A stretch of DNA of 64,000 nt from Verrucomicrobiia bacterium (GCA_026414565.1 JAOAIT010000009.1:124001-188000); one strand, 5' to 3'; shown: positions 36,110 through 46,749, numbered from the stretch's first letter. Numbers and translations are program-made. The notes: generated from the letters alone by a model not told the origin.

Positions 36110-36904
36110 TTATCCTTCCCGCCGCGGGGGTTCCTCCATTTTTTTGATAAAGGCGGAAAACAGATCAATAGGCAGGGGCAGGAAGGTGGTGGTGTTGTGC
36201 TCGCTGGAGATTTCGCGCATGGTTTGCAGGAAACGCAGTTGCAGGGCCACCGGCTCCTTGCTGATCATGGCCGCCGCCTGCACGAGCTTTTCCGCGGCCT
36301 GAAACTCGCCCTCGGCGTTGATAATCTTGGCCCGGCGTTCGCGCTCCGTTTCGGCCTGCTTGGCCATGGCGCGCTTCATGCCGTCCGGCAGCACCACGTC
36401 GCGCACCTCCACCGAGGTCACCTTGACGCCCCAGGTGTCCGTCTGGCGGTCCAGGATTTCCTGCAAAGTCTGGTTGATCTTTTCGCGGTGGGCGAGGAGT
36501 TCATCCAGCTCGGCCTGACCAAGCACGCTGCGGAGGGTGGTTTGGGCCATGAGTGCCGTGGCGCGCAGGTAGTGCTCCACCTTGACGACTGCGGCTTCCG
36601 GGTCCACCACGCGGAAATACACGACGGCATCCACGGTGACCGGCACGTTGTCCCGCGTCATGACTTCCTGGCGGGGCACATCAATGGTGACTACGCGCAA
36701 ATCCACTTTGACCATGCGGTCCACCACGGGAATGAGGAGGATCAGTCCCGGCCCCTTGGCGCCGAGCAGTTTGCCCAGCCGAAAGATCACGCCGCGCTCA
36801 TACTCACGCAACACGCGAATCATCGAGGGCAGCACCAGCGAGGCGAGCACCACGATGGGAATGAGCCAGCCGAGAGCGCTCATCAGTTTTTCCAGCAGGT
36901 TCAT
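36110..36904 (-). CDS. Slipin (SPFH/band-7 membrane protein)
   Basis: 264 residues. The N-terminal membrane segment ([19 protein letters not shown]) is followed by the SPFH domain, with [42 protein letters not shown] and the helix with [17 protein letters not shown]. The C-terminal part is Ala/Glu-rich coiled coil that would form oligomers. Slipins scaffold membrane microdomains. It overlaps the 3' end of the NfeD protease gene by 4 bases, the usual partnership: the protease cleaves slipin, releasing its C-terminus. Confidence 0.94.
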   Translation of the reverse strand: MNLLEKLMSALGWLIPIVVLASLVLPSMIRVLREYERGVIFRLGKLLGAKGPGLILLIPVVDRMVKVDLRVVTIDVPRQEVMTRDNVPVTVDAVVYFRVVDPEAAVVKVEHYLRATALMAQTTLRSVLGQAELDELLAHREKINQTLQEILDRQTDTWGVKVTSVEVRDVVLPDGMKRAMAKQAETERERRAKIINAEGEFQAAEKLVQAAAMISKEPVALQLRFLQTMREISSEHNTTTFLPLPIDLFSAFIKKMEEPPRREG

Positions 36905-38196
36905 GGTTTGGTCTCCGGGTTTGTGGGTTTGGGTTTTACTTTCAAGGTCAGTCCTTCCACCGCCTCGATTTCCACCTCCTGCCCGGGGGCGAGATCCACC
37001 GGGCTGAGGGCGTTCCAGTATTCACCTTCCACAAAAACTTTGGCCGCCCCGGGGCCCGTGGCGGCAATGACTTTGGCCGTCTGGCCGATCATGCCCTCCT
37101 TTCCGGTCTTGGTGCGGAGGAATTGGGCTTTCAAGCCGGCACCCACCACAAAGACAAAAAATGCGGTGGTGAGCACGGTGGCCGGAATAATCATCCCCAG
37201 CGAGAGCCGCCAGAACGGCTCCGTGCGATCAAAGAGCATCAAGGCCCCCAGAAAAAAGCTGATAACCCCGCCGACGGTAAGCACGCCGTGGGTGGTGGCG
37301 TAAATGTCGGCAATAAACAGTCCTACCGCCAGCAGCAGCAAGGCCACCCCGGCCACGTTCACCGGCAGGACGGCGGCCAGATAGAGCGCCAGGATTAACG
37401 AGATGGCCCCCACCACGCCCGGCAGAATGGCGCCCGGATTGCTCAACTCGCCCAAGATACCATACACCGCCATGAGCATCAGGATGAACATAATCTCCGG
37501 CCGCCACAGCATCTGGAAGACGCGCTCCCGCATGATCATCGGAATGGGTTGCACTTGGGCTTCCCTGGTTTTCAGGGCGCGTCCCTGGGCCGGCCGGCCG
37601 TCCATTTGTTGCAGCAGATCCGCAACGTCTTTCGCAATCAAATCAATCACCTTCTTTTCCAGTGCCTGCTCGGCAGTGAGGCTCGCGCTTTCCCGGACCG
37701 ACGCCTTGGCCCATTCCACATTCCGCTGGCGGCGATGGGCAATGCTCTCAATGAAGCTGGTGGCGAAACTTTCCATTTTCTGCTTCATCACCTCGTCGGG
37801 TTTCTGCTCGCCTCCGCCGCCGCCCATGGCCACCGGATGCGCCGCGCCAATAGTGGTGTTGGGGGCCATGGCGGCAATATCCGCCGCCAGGGTGATGAAA
37901 CAGCCGGCGCTGCCGGCGCTCGCCCCAGAAGGGGCCACATAAACCACGGTGGGCACGGGGGAATCGTAGAAGGACTGCACAATGTCCTTGGTGCTGTCCA
38001 ACAAGCCGCCGGGGGTGTCCAGTTGGATAATCAGGCACTGGGCTTGGGCCTCCTGCGCTACACGGATGGCCCGGGCAATATAACTGGCCGTGGCCGGGCC
38101 AATAGCCCCTTTAATTTGGATGAGCGCGGCTCGTTCAGCGCCCCAGCCACTGCACGCCAGCCCCAACAGGCATCCCCAAATCAGCCTGCGTACCAT
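36901..38196 (-). CDS. nfeD: NfeD-family membrane serine protease
   Basis: 431 residues. A signal segment is followed by a ClpP-class protease domain with the Ser/Lys dyad: Ser96 in [10 protein letters not shown] and Lys138 in a KxxK stretch. Then come several membrane helices (about 230-360) and a C-terminal NfeD OB-fold-like domain ending with [21 protein letters not shown]. It is the membrane protease partner of the slipin that follows with a 4-base overlap. The Ser/Lys assignments are by alignment in the head with the archaeal homologue and need checking. Confidence 0.93.
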   Translation of the reverse strand: MVRRLIWGCLLGLACSGWGAERAALIQIKGAIGPATASYIARAIRVAQEAQAQCLIIQLDTPGGLLDSTKDIVQSFYDSPVPTVVYVAPSGASAGSAGCFITLAADIAAMAPNTTIGAAHPVAMGGGGGEQKPDEVMKQKMESFATSFIESIAHRRQRNVEWAKASVRESASLTAEQALEKKVIDLIAKDVADLLQQMDGRPAQGRALKTREAQVQPIPMIMRERVFQMLWRPEIMFILMLMAVYGILGELSNPGAILPGVVGAISLILALYLAAVLPVNVAGVALLLLAVGLFIADIYATTHGVLTVGGVISFFLGALMLFDRTEPFWRLSLGMIIPATVLTTAFFVFVVGAGLKAQFLRTKTGKEGMIGQTAKVIAATGPGAAKVFVEGEYWNALSPVDLAPGQEVEIEAVEGLTLKVKPKPTNPETKP

Positions 38197-38379
38197 GACA
38201 CTAATTTAACCGCACCCGCCGGCGTGGGTCAATGAATTCAGAACAAAACCTCAGGGTTACCCCCCATTTTTAGGCCAGAATCGGCCAAACGGAATGGCAG
38301 GCACATTTTCCCACCGCCACAGGGGCCGATGGTCCATGGGCGGTATTGTGCCGGGTGCTGACGGGACCTCGGCGCGGCC

Positions 38380-39462
38380 TTAAAACAGCCCGGTGGTCTC
38401 AGGGAAACCACAGGCGATGTTCATGGCTTGCACGGCCTGGCCGCTGGCGCCTTTGACCAAATTATCCTCGGCACTGATGACCAGCAGCCGCCCCGTGCGC
38501 GGATCCACGCGCCAGGCAAGATCCAGGAAATTGGTGCCCACCACATTTTTGGTGTCGGGCAGGGCCTTGCCTTCCAGCCGGCGCACAAACGGCTCGTTGG
38601 CATAAGCTCGCGCATAACACTCGGCCACCCCCCGGCTTAGGGCCGCGGCGGCTTCTGCGCCCTGGGCCGGGGTGGCAGGGGTCAAATACAACGTCGTTAA
38701 AATGCCCCGGTTCACGGGGATTAAATGGGGGGTGAATTGAATCATCACCGGCTGTCCCGCCGCCCGGGAAAGCTCCTGTTCAATCTCCGAGAGATGCCGA
38801 TGTTTGGGAATGCCGTAGGCGCGCATGCTTTCGTTGCACTCACAGAACAGGTAATCCAGCTCGGCCTTGCGTCCCGCACCGCTGACGCCGCTCAGGGAAT
38901 TGGCAATGATGCCCTGCGGTAAAACCAGCCCGTCCCGCAGGAGGGGGATGAGCGGCAGCAAAATGCTGGTGGGATAGCAGCCGGGGCAGGCGAGCAGTTG
39001 GGCGCCCCGGATGGCTTCCCGATACACTTCGGGCAGCGCATAGACTGCCTGCTTTAATAATTCCGGGGCGGGATGGTCATGGCCGTAAAAATCCTGGTAC
39101 ACGGCGGCATCGCGCAGCCGGAAATCAGCGCTCAAGTCAATGACCCGCCGGCCCCTGGCCAGAAGGGGCTGCGCAAACTCCGCCGCCACACCGTGCGGCA
39201 GCGCCAGAAATATCACGTCGGCTTCGCGGGCCAGCCGTTCCACCTCCGGCTCCACAAAAGCCAGCCCGCGCGCCTCTGGCAGGGCGGCAAACCGGGGAAA
39301 AACCTGGGTCAGCGGTTGCCCGGCGTATTGCCGGGATGTCACGGCCGTCAGCTTAACCGCCGGATGCCGCAACAACAAACGCACCAGTTCTTCGCCGGAA
39401 TAACCGGACGCGCCGACGATGGCCACCCGCACGGGGGAAGCCTGATTCGATGTCATCATCAT
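38380..39462 (-). CDS. argC: N-acetyl-gamma-glutamyl-phosphate reductase
   Basis: 360 residues, the third enzyme of arginine synthesis (reduces N-acetylglutamyl-phosphate using NADPH). The NADP fold starts VRVAIVGASGYSGEELVRLL and the catalytic Cys lies in LLACPGCYPTSI; the C-terminal domain carries HRHLSEIEQEL and FTPHLIPVNRGILTT. The start has three consecutive ATG codons and the exact one is open. Other arg genes are not adjacent. Confidence 0.96.
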   Translation of the reverse strand: MMMTSNQASPVRVAIVGASGYSGEELVRLLLRHPAVKLTAVTSRQYAGQPLTQVFPRFAALPEARGLAFVEPEVERLAREADVIFLALPHGVAAEFAQPLLARGRRVIDLSADFRLRDAAVYQDFYGHDHPAPELLKQAVYALPEVYREAIRGAQLLACPGCYPTSILLPLIPLLRDGLVLPQGIIANSLSGVSGAGRKAELDYLFCECNESMRAYGIPKHRHLSEIEQELSRAAGQPVMIQFTPHLIPVNRGILTTLYLTPATPAQGAEAAAALSRGVAECYARAYANEPFVRRLEGKALPDTKNVVGTNFLDLAWRVDPRTGRLLVISAEDNLVKGASGQAVQAMNIACGFPETTGLF

Positions 39463-39603
39463 GGCGGGCGATTATTGGCCTCGGCCCAAAATTATCCAGC
39501 CGAAAGGCGCGGGCTGCCGTGTCGGCTGCAACAGAAACCCATGACCGGCAAAGGGCCTGTGCCATCCCGTCATGGGAAATTCGCAGAGGGCATGAGGGCC
39601 ACC

Positions 39604-40176
39604 TTATGCTTTGCGGGCGAGGACCTCGTCCCGCTCTGCCGGGGTCAGAATGCGCCATTGGCCGGGGGGCAGATCGCCCAGCCAAAAGCTTCCGATCCGC
39701 ACCCGGATCAGGCGAAGGGTGGGGTGCCCGACCGCGGCAGTCATCCGGCGGACTTGGCGGTTTTTGCCCTCGGTAAGCTCCAGGGCAATCCAGCAATCAG
39801 GCACGTTTTTGCGAAAACGAATGGGCGGATTGCGTGGCGGAACATCCGGGGGCGGCTCCAGCCGCCACACCCGGCAGGGCCGGGTGCGATGGCCCTGAAT
39901 CAGCACGCCTTGGGCCAGGGTGCGCAAGGCGGCCTCGGTGGGGATTCGCTCGACCTGCGCCCAATACTCGCGCGGATGGCTGCGGCTCGGAAGCAACAGC
40001 CGGGCATTCCACTCCGGCTCGTCGCTGAGCAGGAGCAGACCCTCGGAATCGGCGTCCAACCGCCCGATGGGATAAACCCGCGGCGGCAGATTAAAATCGG
40101 CCAGAGTCCGGTGGCCTGAACCATCCGGCGTAAACTGGGATAAAACGCCAAACGGTTTGTGCAGGGCGACGAGCAT
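39604..40176 (-). CDS. RluE/RsuA-family pseudouridine synthase
   Basis: 190 residues. It isomerises a uridine in rRNA. The catalytic Asp41 is in IGRLDADSEGLLLL, and the later motifs NRQVRRMTAAVGHPTLRLIR and ALELTEGKNRQ match the RluE/RluB group. It lacks the N-terminal S4 domain, as RluE does. The target uridine cannot be told. It begins 2 bases after the stop of the giant subtilase gene on the same strand, an odd pairing that may be co-transcription without functional link. Confidence 0.93.
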   Translation of the reverse strand: MLVALHKPFGVLSQFTPDGSGHRTLADFNLPPRVYPIGRLDADSEGLLLLSDEPEWNARLLLPSRSHPREYWAQVERIPTEAALRTLAQGVLIQGHRTRPCRVWRLEPPPDVPPRNPPIRFRKNVPDCWIALELTEGKNRQVRRMTAAVGHPTLRLIRVRIGSFWLGDLPPGQWRILTPAERDEVLARKA

Positions 40177-40178
40177 GG

Positions 40179-43100
40179 CTACGGCTGCACTTCAATGCGC
40201 AGCCAGAGAACCGGCGGATTGGTGGCGGGGGCCACCGGCACGGTGAGGAAGCTGCTGCTGGCACGCGTCCAGTCGCGGAGGATAAACCACCTGCTGGCGT
40301 TGGTCGTGCCATGCAGGCGATAACCCCGGCCCGGCACCGTGCTCCAACTGAATTGCAGGCTGCCATCCGGCTGGCGCGCCGGGGGGGTGAAGTAAAAGCG
40401 CGAGAGGGCATTGGTGGGATTGGTGCCCGCAATGAATTCGGCGTAGTCGGTCATGCCGTCGCCATCGCGATCCCCGGCGCCAGAATAGCCGGGGGCCGCC
40501 GCACCAAAAAACTCCTGCTCCCACAGATCGGAAATACCGTTTTGATTGACATCGGGGAAGGTGTATTGGCCGGTGAACACCAGCGTTTGGCCGCTTTCCA
40601 GCCGGGCATTGCGGTTGGTGGGCCTCACATAATACGGCACGTCGGAATACTGGATTTGATAGTCGCCGGGCAGGGCATTGGTGACCAGCGCGAAGGTCCC
40701 GGCGCCGCTGCGGTTGACCGGGCCGGTGAGGGCAAAGAGAGTCTGGGCGAGGTTGTTGGTAATGACAATGGTGCCGGGGACCACATTGCTGACGGTGAGG
40801 GAGACATCGTCCACCATCCAGCCGGCGCGGTTCTCTGCCTCCAGGGACAGCAGCAGGTAATGCCAGACCAGATACACGGTGCGGCCGGCGTAGGGGGAGA
40901 GGTCAATTTCCTCCGCCGTCCAGCCGCCGGAGGCGTCGTAAAACTCGGCCAACGTCACGGGATCGCTGAGGCGGTTGGTGAAGACGTACAGGATGCCGGT
41001 TTCCAAAATGTCCAGCTCGCTCTGGGCCACGAAATCATAGCTGTGCCAGAAGCGGAGCTTGAATTGATTGCCGCCAGTAAGATTGATGGCGGGGCTGATA
41101 AGGAAAGTTTCGGCCCAATCCAGCCGACGGCCGTTAAGATTGCTCCCCCACGCGTTGGGCGGCGAATGGGCCGAAGTCTCCCCCCAGGGATTGTTGGGCG
41201 GTCCCCAAAGCCATTCTGTCATGGAGTCATCGCTGCTGAAGACGCTCCAACCTCCATCCGTCACGTCAAAGGCTTCAGCAAACGGCACAGCGCGCGGGCG
41301 CAAGGTGCGGGCGGCGTAGTATTGTCCCTGATTGTCGTCCACGGCCACGTTGCCGGCGGCATCGCGGCTGACCACCTGGAAATAATAGGTTTTATCCGGC
41401 AACAGGCCGTTGAGCAGCAGCTCATGCGTGGTGGCGGTGGTGGCGCGGTACGCCGTGCGGGTCAGGGCCAGCGGCGATGGCGACTCGCCGTATTGCACCA
41501 GCGCCTCGGCAGGCTCCGAGGTGATCCACGATATGGTAATGTCTTCGTAATCCGGCTCGGCCAGCACATGGGCAATGACCGGCGGCACGGTGTCCACCAG
41601 CGCGAGCGAGCGCAAGGTGGCGTTGGCCGAGGCGTCGAGGTACTCAACCATCAGCGTGTCGCCGTGACGCGACGGCAGACGGCCGGGGGCGGGGGCGTTG
41701 GACGGCGCCACCAGACTGATAAAACCGCGGAAGAGGCCGCGGCGCACCGTCTCGGTCAACTGCACCACCAGGCCATTGGTGGCCGTAGTGGTGCGAGCGG
41801 TGACGGACAACGTACCTTGGCCGGCGAGGTCACTGTCGCCCACCTCGATGATGACCTGGCTGGGGACGGTATAATGGCTGCGATCCAACGCCAGCGCGCC
41901 CCGTCCCCCTTCGCCGGGGGCCAGGAAATCCACCAGATTGCGCACCAGGCTGGCGCGGTTGTTGGGGGCCGGGCCGCTCGCGGGCACGGCGTCCATGGGG
42001 AAGGACAAAAACACCACCCGGCCGGTCGAGTCCGTCCCCAGCGGAGGATAACGGATGCCGACAATTTCGCTGGTGCCTGCCGAGTAAAGAATGGGCACGG
42101 CATTGGTGGTGGGAATGATGACATCCGATACGTTGGGGGACTGGCCCAGCAACTCCAGAAAGGCGCTTTCGTAGTTGGTGTAGTCTAAATCCAGCAGCAC
42201 GCCGCTGGTGGTCGAATCGAAGGGCACGCCTTGAATGGTATCCACGCCGGCATCTTCAATGAACGAGGCCACCTGGAGCACATTCGATTTGAAGGCCAGG
42301 CTGCTCTCGCTGGTGCCCAGGCGCGAGAGCAGCTCCATGGAGGCCAGCAACAGGCCGCCGCCGGATTGCACATAGGCGCGCAGGGTGTTCTGTTGTGCCG
42401 AAAGCAGCCCCTGATAACCATAAAGCCCGCCAAATAAACTGTCGCTCAGCCGCCACCAGACCACCTTGAAGGCCCTTAAATCATTGGTGGTGGGATAACC
42501 GCGGGAGGCTACGGACCAGACATCGTAGCTGATGCCACTGGCGTTGAGGGCGGTGGTGTAGGCCGAAAGCGGCACGCCCCGGCTGTCATCCATGGGAAAG
42601 GTCACGTAATCATCCACCAGCAGCAGGGTGGGGGCCGCCACGGCGATAAATTGAAAACCAGTGCCGTTGTTATTGTTGGTGCGGCGGTTGCCGGCTATGT
42701 CCTCGGCCACGAGATAGAAGAAATAGCGCTGGCCCGGGAGCAGATCCAACAGCTCCACCTCCTGCGTTAATCCCCGCCGCGGAGCGGCAATGAGGTTGGT
42801 GGCGCGAGCCAGGTTGGTGCCAAAAAATACCGCCCCACTGGCCGGTTCATCGGTGGTCCAACTGATGATCATGCGCCCCAGCCGGTTGGTGACCCCCGGC
42901 GCACTGATGACCGGCGGCACAAAGTCGGCTTGAGCGGTGGCGGTGCGGGTGACGTTGGCCGACGCATCAAAATAACGCGCTTCAATCCAGTCGCCATGAC
43001 TCAGTTGCAGGCGTGTATCGCTGGCGGCCGGCCCGGTGGCGGTGGCCACGGCGCCGGTGAACAATCCGGTGGTGCCAGCGGAGGTGAGGGTGACCGGTTC

Positions 43101-45323
43101 CCCGTTGGTTTCAGTGGCGCTGTGGATGCGCACCAGGACGGAGGGCTGGCCGGCCAGATCGGAATCAAAAAGTGAGAGTTTGATGACATCGGGTGCCCGG
43201 TAAAAACTGCGGTCCATGAAAACGGCCCCCATGCCCGGAATGGGCAGGAGTCCGGAAATGACTAATGCGAAGTCCTGATCCACCGCCGGCGTGTCAGCCC
43301 GCGCGTCCATGGGCACGTTGCGGGCCTGCACGCGGACGGTGTACTGGCCGGGGACCGGTGACCGCAGTCTCACCCCCTCCACGTTGTTCAGGTTGTCATA
43401 CGAAGGCGGGTTGGGGGCCGATTCACCCTCCCACATTTGATTGCCGTGATAGTGCGTGCCATCGGGGCCAATGACCACCAGATCCAGATCGTTGACCAGG
43501 GCCGGGATGGCGGCCGGCAGACCGGGGACATCGGTGTAGGTCAAGGTCACCTTCAACGGCTCCGCGCCGCTGCTCACGACAAACCGGTATTCCCAGGCCT
43601 GGCCGGTGCGCAAGGGCACGGTTTGATCCACCATTACGTGGCGCCGCTCTGTGCCGATGAGTTCCGTCAAATCCACCCGGCCCCAGCCTTCATCGGGGTT
43701 GGGGACCGGCCCGGTTTCAACCGTGTCGTCCATATCCCATGCACTATCAATGAGCGCCGCTTTGACCAGCGCAGGGGAGGGTGTCTGGTTGGTGTGCGTG
43801 AGGCGGTAATACTGCACGAACACCGCGGCGGCTCCCGATACGTGCGGCCCGGCCTGGCTGGTGCCGCCCATGTAGAAATAATACGAGGAGATCGGCGCCC
43901 AGGCGTTGTCCTCCGGGGCCAGGGAAGACTTCAGCGAGGCTATCCACGTGCCCGGGGCCACCACGTCCGGTTTGATGCGCCCGTCCTCGCAGGGGCCGCG
44001 GCTGGAGAAATCGGCCATTGTCTCGATCCCATCCTCAAACAGGAAAAAGCCGCTGCGGTCATTCTGGGAGGCGCCGGTGGCAATGACGTTTTTGCCCACG
44101 GCGGGGCTGCCGATGGTTTGCGCGCCGGGACCGGCGTTGCCGGCAGAGAATTCGAGGATGTAAGGCTGATCGCCAAAAGCCAGTTCGTCGGCATCGCGCA
44201 CCAGGGCATCAAATTCCATGGCGCTGAGGTCATAGCGGCCGTGGGTGTCATCGCCCCAACTGTTGGAGCCGATTTCCGCACCCGCGCGGACGGCATCGCG
44301 GGTAAGTGTCGCGAAGCTGGGTGGCGCTTCATAGGCGCCGGCGCCGTCAAACATGCGCTGCGTCACGAGTCGCACCCCGGGCGCCACCCCCAGACCGTAA
44401 AGGTAGCCGTATTCATCCTTCTCGCCCGTGGCAGCGTTGCCCGCAATTATGCCGGCCACATGCGTGCCATGGCCGTGCTCATCCGCGGCATCCGTCAGCG
44501 TGCCGTAATAAAAGAAGGGGCCGATGCGCCCCGCAATGTCAGGGTGAATGGGTGTCGTCCGGCCGGTGTCGAGACCGGAATCCGCCACGCTGACCGTGAC
44601 GCCGCTTCCATCAAAGCCCAGTTGATGGACCAAAGCCTGGGTGCCAATTTCACCATCTTCGCCGGCGACGATCTTGGTGGCGATTTCGTCATACAACCGG
44701 GGTTGTGGGGCGCGTTCAACCCATAGCACGGCGGGGGATTGGGCCAGGAGTTGGACCTGCCGGGGCGTGGCCTGGCCATGCCAGATCAGCGTGGCATGGG
44801 TGCGGGTGGCGCCCGCAAAACCCGGCCACAACCGGCGCAAAGCGGCCAGCTCGGCCAGGCTCGCCCGTGGCGCCAGCAATACCCGGATGTTTGCTTTGGC
44901 CTCGGCGGCGTTGGCCAAACCTGCAGGAAAAAGTCCCTGGAGCACTTTGTAATCCGGGCGGTATTCTCCCACCCAATGGACGTATGGCCGCGCGGTGAGG
45001 GTTGGCAGAGATACGTTGACCAGCCGGGCCACAAAGGCGTCCTCGGGTACGTGCCACAGCAGCTCTACGCCCAGGGCGGCCAGCTCCGCCCGCCATTCGG
45101 GCTGCAGCGGGCCGGTGAATTGCACGAGGTACAGGCCATTGACCGGCATGGCGGCCATCAGCCCCCCGCTGGCGGCCTTGGGTGGTGGGGTGATGCGCTC
45201 ATTCCGCAGGCGGATTTCACGGCTGGCGGCCCATGCCCCATCAATCCACCCCAATACCATCAGTGCCACCAGTGCCCATTGGCCCCACCGGCGCCGGCTG
45301 GCGCCCATGCTGAGATGCTTCAC
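40179..45323 (-). CDS. Giant secreted subtilisin-like (S8) protease
   Basis: 1714 residues. A signal segment (about 13-33) and a propeptide-like region precede the S8 domain with Asp248 (VADSGLDTG), His285 (HGHGTHVAG) and Ser489 (GGTSQAGPH). A P-like beta domain follows (about 560-690), then a ~195-residue module twice (about 700-895 and 1143-1340) around a Rossmann-like GATase1/DJ-1-type domain (about 897-1137). A MAM/jelly-roll domain follows (about 1345-1510), then thrombospondin-3-type Asp repeats (DVNQNGISDLW, DRDGDGMTDYAE, about 1590-1640) and a C-terminal module (1643-1714) resembling the left-edge protein. It would act outside the cell. The start is a GTG at 45323; an ATG five codons later is possible. 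Confidence 0.95.
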   Translation of the reverse strand: MKHLSMGASRRRWGQWALVALMVLGWIDGAWAASREIRLRNERITPPPKAASGGLMAAMPVNGLYLVQFTGPLQPEWRAELAALGVELLWHVPEDAFVARLVNVSLPTLTARPYVHWVGEYRPDYKVLQGLFPAGLANAAEAKANIRVLLAPRASLAELAALRRLWPGFAGATRTHATLIWHGQATPRQVQLLAQSPAVLWVERAPQPRLYDEIATKIVAGEDGEIGTQALVHQLGFDGSGVTVSVADSGLDTGRTTPIHPDIAGRIGPFFYYGTLTDAADEHGHGTHVAGIIAGNAATGEKDEYGYLYGLGVAPGVRLVTQRMFDGAGAYEAPPSFATLTRDAVRAGAEIGSNSWGDDTHGRYDLSAMEFDALVRDADELAFGDQPYILEFSAGNAGPGAQTIGSPAVGKNVIATGASQNDRSGFFLFEDGIETMADFSSRGPCEDGRIKPDVVAPGTWIASLKSSLAPEDNAWAPISSYYFYMGGTSQAGPHVSGAAAVFVQYYRLTHTNQTPSPALVKAALIDSAWDMDDTVETGPVPNPDEGWGRVDLTELIGTERRHVMVDQTVPLRTGQAWEYRFVVSSGAEPLKVTLTYTDVPGLPAAIPALVNDLDLVVIGPDGTHYHGNQMWEGESAPNPPSYDNLNNVEGVRLRSPVPGQYTVRVQARNVPMDARADTPAVDQDFALVISGLLPIPGMGAVFMDRSFYRAPDVIKLSLFDSDLAGQPSVLVRIHSATETNGEPVTLTSAGTTGLFTGAVATATGPAASDTRLQLSHGDWIEARYFDASANVTRTATAQADFVPPVISAPGVTNRLGRMIISWTTDEPASGAVFFGTNLARATNLIAAPRRGLTQEVELLDLLPGQRYFFYLVAEDIAGNRRTNNNNGTGFQFIAVAAPTLLLVDDYVTFPMDDSRGVPLSAYTTALNASGISYDVWSVASRGYPTTNDLRAFKVVWWRLSDSLFGGLYGYQGLLSAQQNTLRAYVQSGGGLLLASMELLSRLGTSESSLAFKSNVLQVASFIEDAGVDTIQGVPFDSTTSGVLLDLDYTNYESAFLELLGQSPNVSDVIIPTTNAVPILYSAGTSEIVGIRYPPLGTDSTGRVVFLSFPMDAVPASGPAPNNRASLVRNLVDFLAPGEGGRGALALDRSHYTVPSQVIIEVGDSDLAGQGTLSVTARTTTATNGLVVQLTETVRRGLFRGFISLVAPSNAPAPGRLPSRHGDTLMVEYLDASANATLRSLALVDTVPPVIAHVLAEPDYEDITISWITSEPAEALVQYGESPSPLALTRTAYRATTATTHELLLNGLLPDKTYYFQVVSRDAAGNVAVDDNQGQYYAARTLRPRAVPFAEAFDVTDGGWSVFSSDDSMTEWLWGPPNNPWGETSAHSPPNAWGSNLNGRRLDWAETFLISPAINLTGGNQFKLRFWHSYDFVAQSELDILETGILYVFTNRLSDPVTLAEFYDASGGWTAEEIDLSPYAGRTVYLVWHYLLLSLEAENRAGWMVDDVSLTVSNVVPGTIVITNNLAQTLFALTGPVNRSGAGTFALVTNALPGDYQIQYSDVPYYVRPTNRNARLESGQTLVFTGQYTFPDVNQNGISDLWEQEFFGAAAPGYSGAGDRDGDGMTDYAEFIAGTNPTNALSRFYFTPPARQPDGSLQFSWSTVPGRGYRLHGTTNASRWFILRDWTRASSSFLTVPVAPATNPPVLWLRIEVQP

Positions 45324-45438
45324 AGGGCTACTTTAACCGAAAACCAGTGCCGCGACAACTGAGGGGCTGAGGCATCCCCATAAATCTCTGGCCTGCCTGC
45401 GGCCCAGCTTTTACATTGGGGGCTGCCCTTGCCGCACC

Positions 45439-46734
45439 ATGTTTGTAACCGGCACAGCTCAGTCCACCGGCCTCTCTGGCTCGCAAGCCGCGTTGCCCCG
45501 CGGCGCGTGGCTGGTGGTGTTGCTGCTGGTGCCGGTGGCCTTGCTGAACTACATGGATCGTCAAATGCTCGCGGCCATGAAGTTCTCCGTGATGGCCGAC
45601 ATCCCGGACATCAACACCGAGGCCAACTGGGGCAAAATCCTTGCCTTTTTCAAATGGACGTACGCCTTGATGAGCCCGTTGGGCGGATATTTGGCGGATC
45701 GTTTCAGCCGGCGGCATGTCATTGTCTTCAGCCTGGCGGCGTGGTCGGCCATCACTTGGGCTACCGGCCACGTGCAAACCTATGGGGAGCTGATGGCCAC
45801 GCGCGCCATCATGGGCATCAGTGAGGCCTTTTACATCCCGGCCGCCCTAGCCTTGATTGCGGACTATCATGCCGGCCCGACCCGCTCGCGGGCGGTGGGC
45901 CTGCATCAACTGGGCATTTACCTCGGCGTCATCCTTGGGGGCTTTAGTGGTTACGCGGCGGATCACCCGGCCTTGGGCTGGAGGTGGATGTTTGACCTGT
46001 GCGGCGTGGCCGGCGTACTCTATGCAGTGCCCTTGTGGCTCTTTTTGCGCCATGCCCCTGCCCGGGAAGGGGAACTGGAGCCGCCCCGCACCTCGCCCCT
46101 CATGGCCTTGCGCGAGCTGTTCAGCCACGCCAGCTTTCTCTTATTAGTGCTTTACTTTACCCTGCCGGCCATGGCGGCCTGGATCGTGCGCGATTGGATG
46201 CCGGCTGTATTGAAGGCCGAGTTTGGCATCGGACAGGGCCGGGCCGGCGTTTCCGCGACGCTTTACTGGATGGTGGCCTGCATCTTCGGCGCGCTGGCGG
46301 GCGGCTGGCTGGCGGATCGTTGGAGCCGGCGCAACATCCGCGGGCGCATCTATACCAGCGCCATCGGCACCGTGTGTGTGGCGGTGGCCCTATTTGGGGT
46401 GGGGTACTCCCCCCAGACGGGACAGCTCTGGGTGGCCATTGGCTTTTTGATGTTGTTTGGCTGGGGCTGGGGCTTTTTTGACGCCAACAACATGCCGATT
46501 CTTTGTCAAATTGCGCGCCCGCACCTGCGCGCCACCGGTTACGGCCTCATGAACATGGTCAGCATCAGTTGCGGCGGGGTGGCGGACTGGTTCTTTGGCA
46601 TTTTGCGGGATCAACAGGTGCCGTTGCTGGCCATTTTGGGTATTTTCTCCGGCGTCGCTTTGCTTTCCACCACGCTGGTCCTGCTCATCCGTCCGCGCCA
46701 GCCGGAGGTCCAGGCCCCGGCTGCGAGACTTTAA
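45439..46734 (+). CDS. MFS transporter, probable sialic-acid/organic-acid porter
   Basis: 431 residues, 12 helices. It has LNYMDRQMLAAM in TM1, a DRFSRR loop motif, ALIADYHAGPTRSRAVGLHQ and a WDWMP-type VRDWMPAVL, features of the anion:cation symporter group (hexuronate/sialate porters). It lies 16 bases before a sialate-lyase gene, which supports N-acetylneuraminate or a related acid as substrate. The assignment as a NanT-like porter is inference from context. Confidence 0.85.
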   Translation: MFVTGTAQSTGLSGSQAALPRGAWLVVLLLVPVALLNYMDRQMLAAMKFSVMADIPDINTEANWGKILAFFKWTYALMSPLGGYLADRFSRRHVIVFSLAAWSAITWATGHVQTYGELMATRAIMGISEAFYIPAALALIADYHAGPTRSRAVGLHQLGIYLGVILGGFSGYAADHPALGWRWMFDLCGVAGVLYAVPLWLFLRHAPAREGELEPPRTSPLMALRELFSHASFLLLVLYFTLPAMAAWIVRDWMPAVLKAEFGIGQGRAGVSATLYWMVACIFGALAGGWLADRWSRRNIRGRIYTSAIGTVCVAVALFGVGYSPQTGQLWVAIGFLMLFGWGWGFFDANNMPILCQIARPHLRATGYGLMNMVSISCGGVADWFFGILRDQQVPLLAILGIFSGVALLSTTLVLLIRPRQPEVQAPAARL

Positions 46735-46749
46735 CCCCTCGTCCAAGCC

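Noticed and set aside
40311-42188. 625-codon plus-strand frame opposite the subtilase
   Set aside because: Composition is Gly/His/Val-rich with no domain; the minus strand encodes the recognisable subtilase modules.
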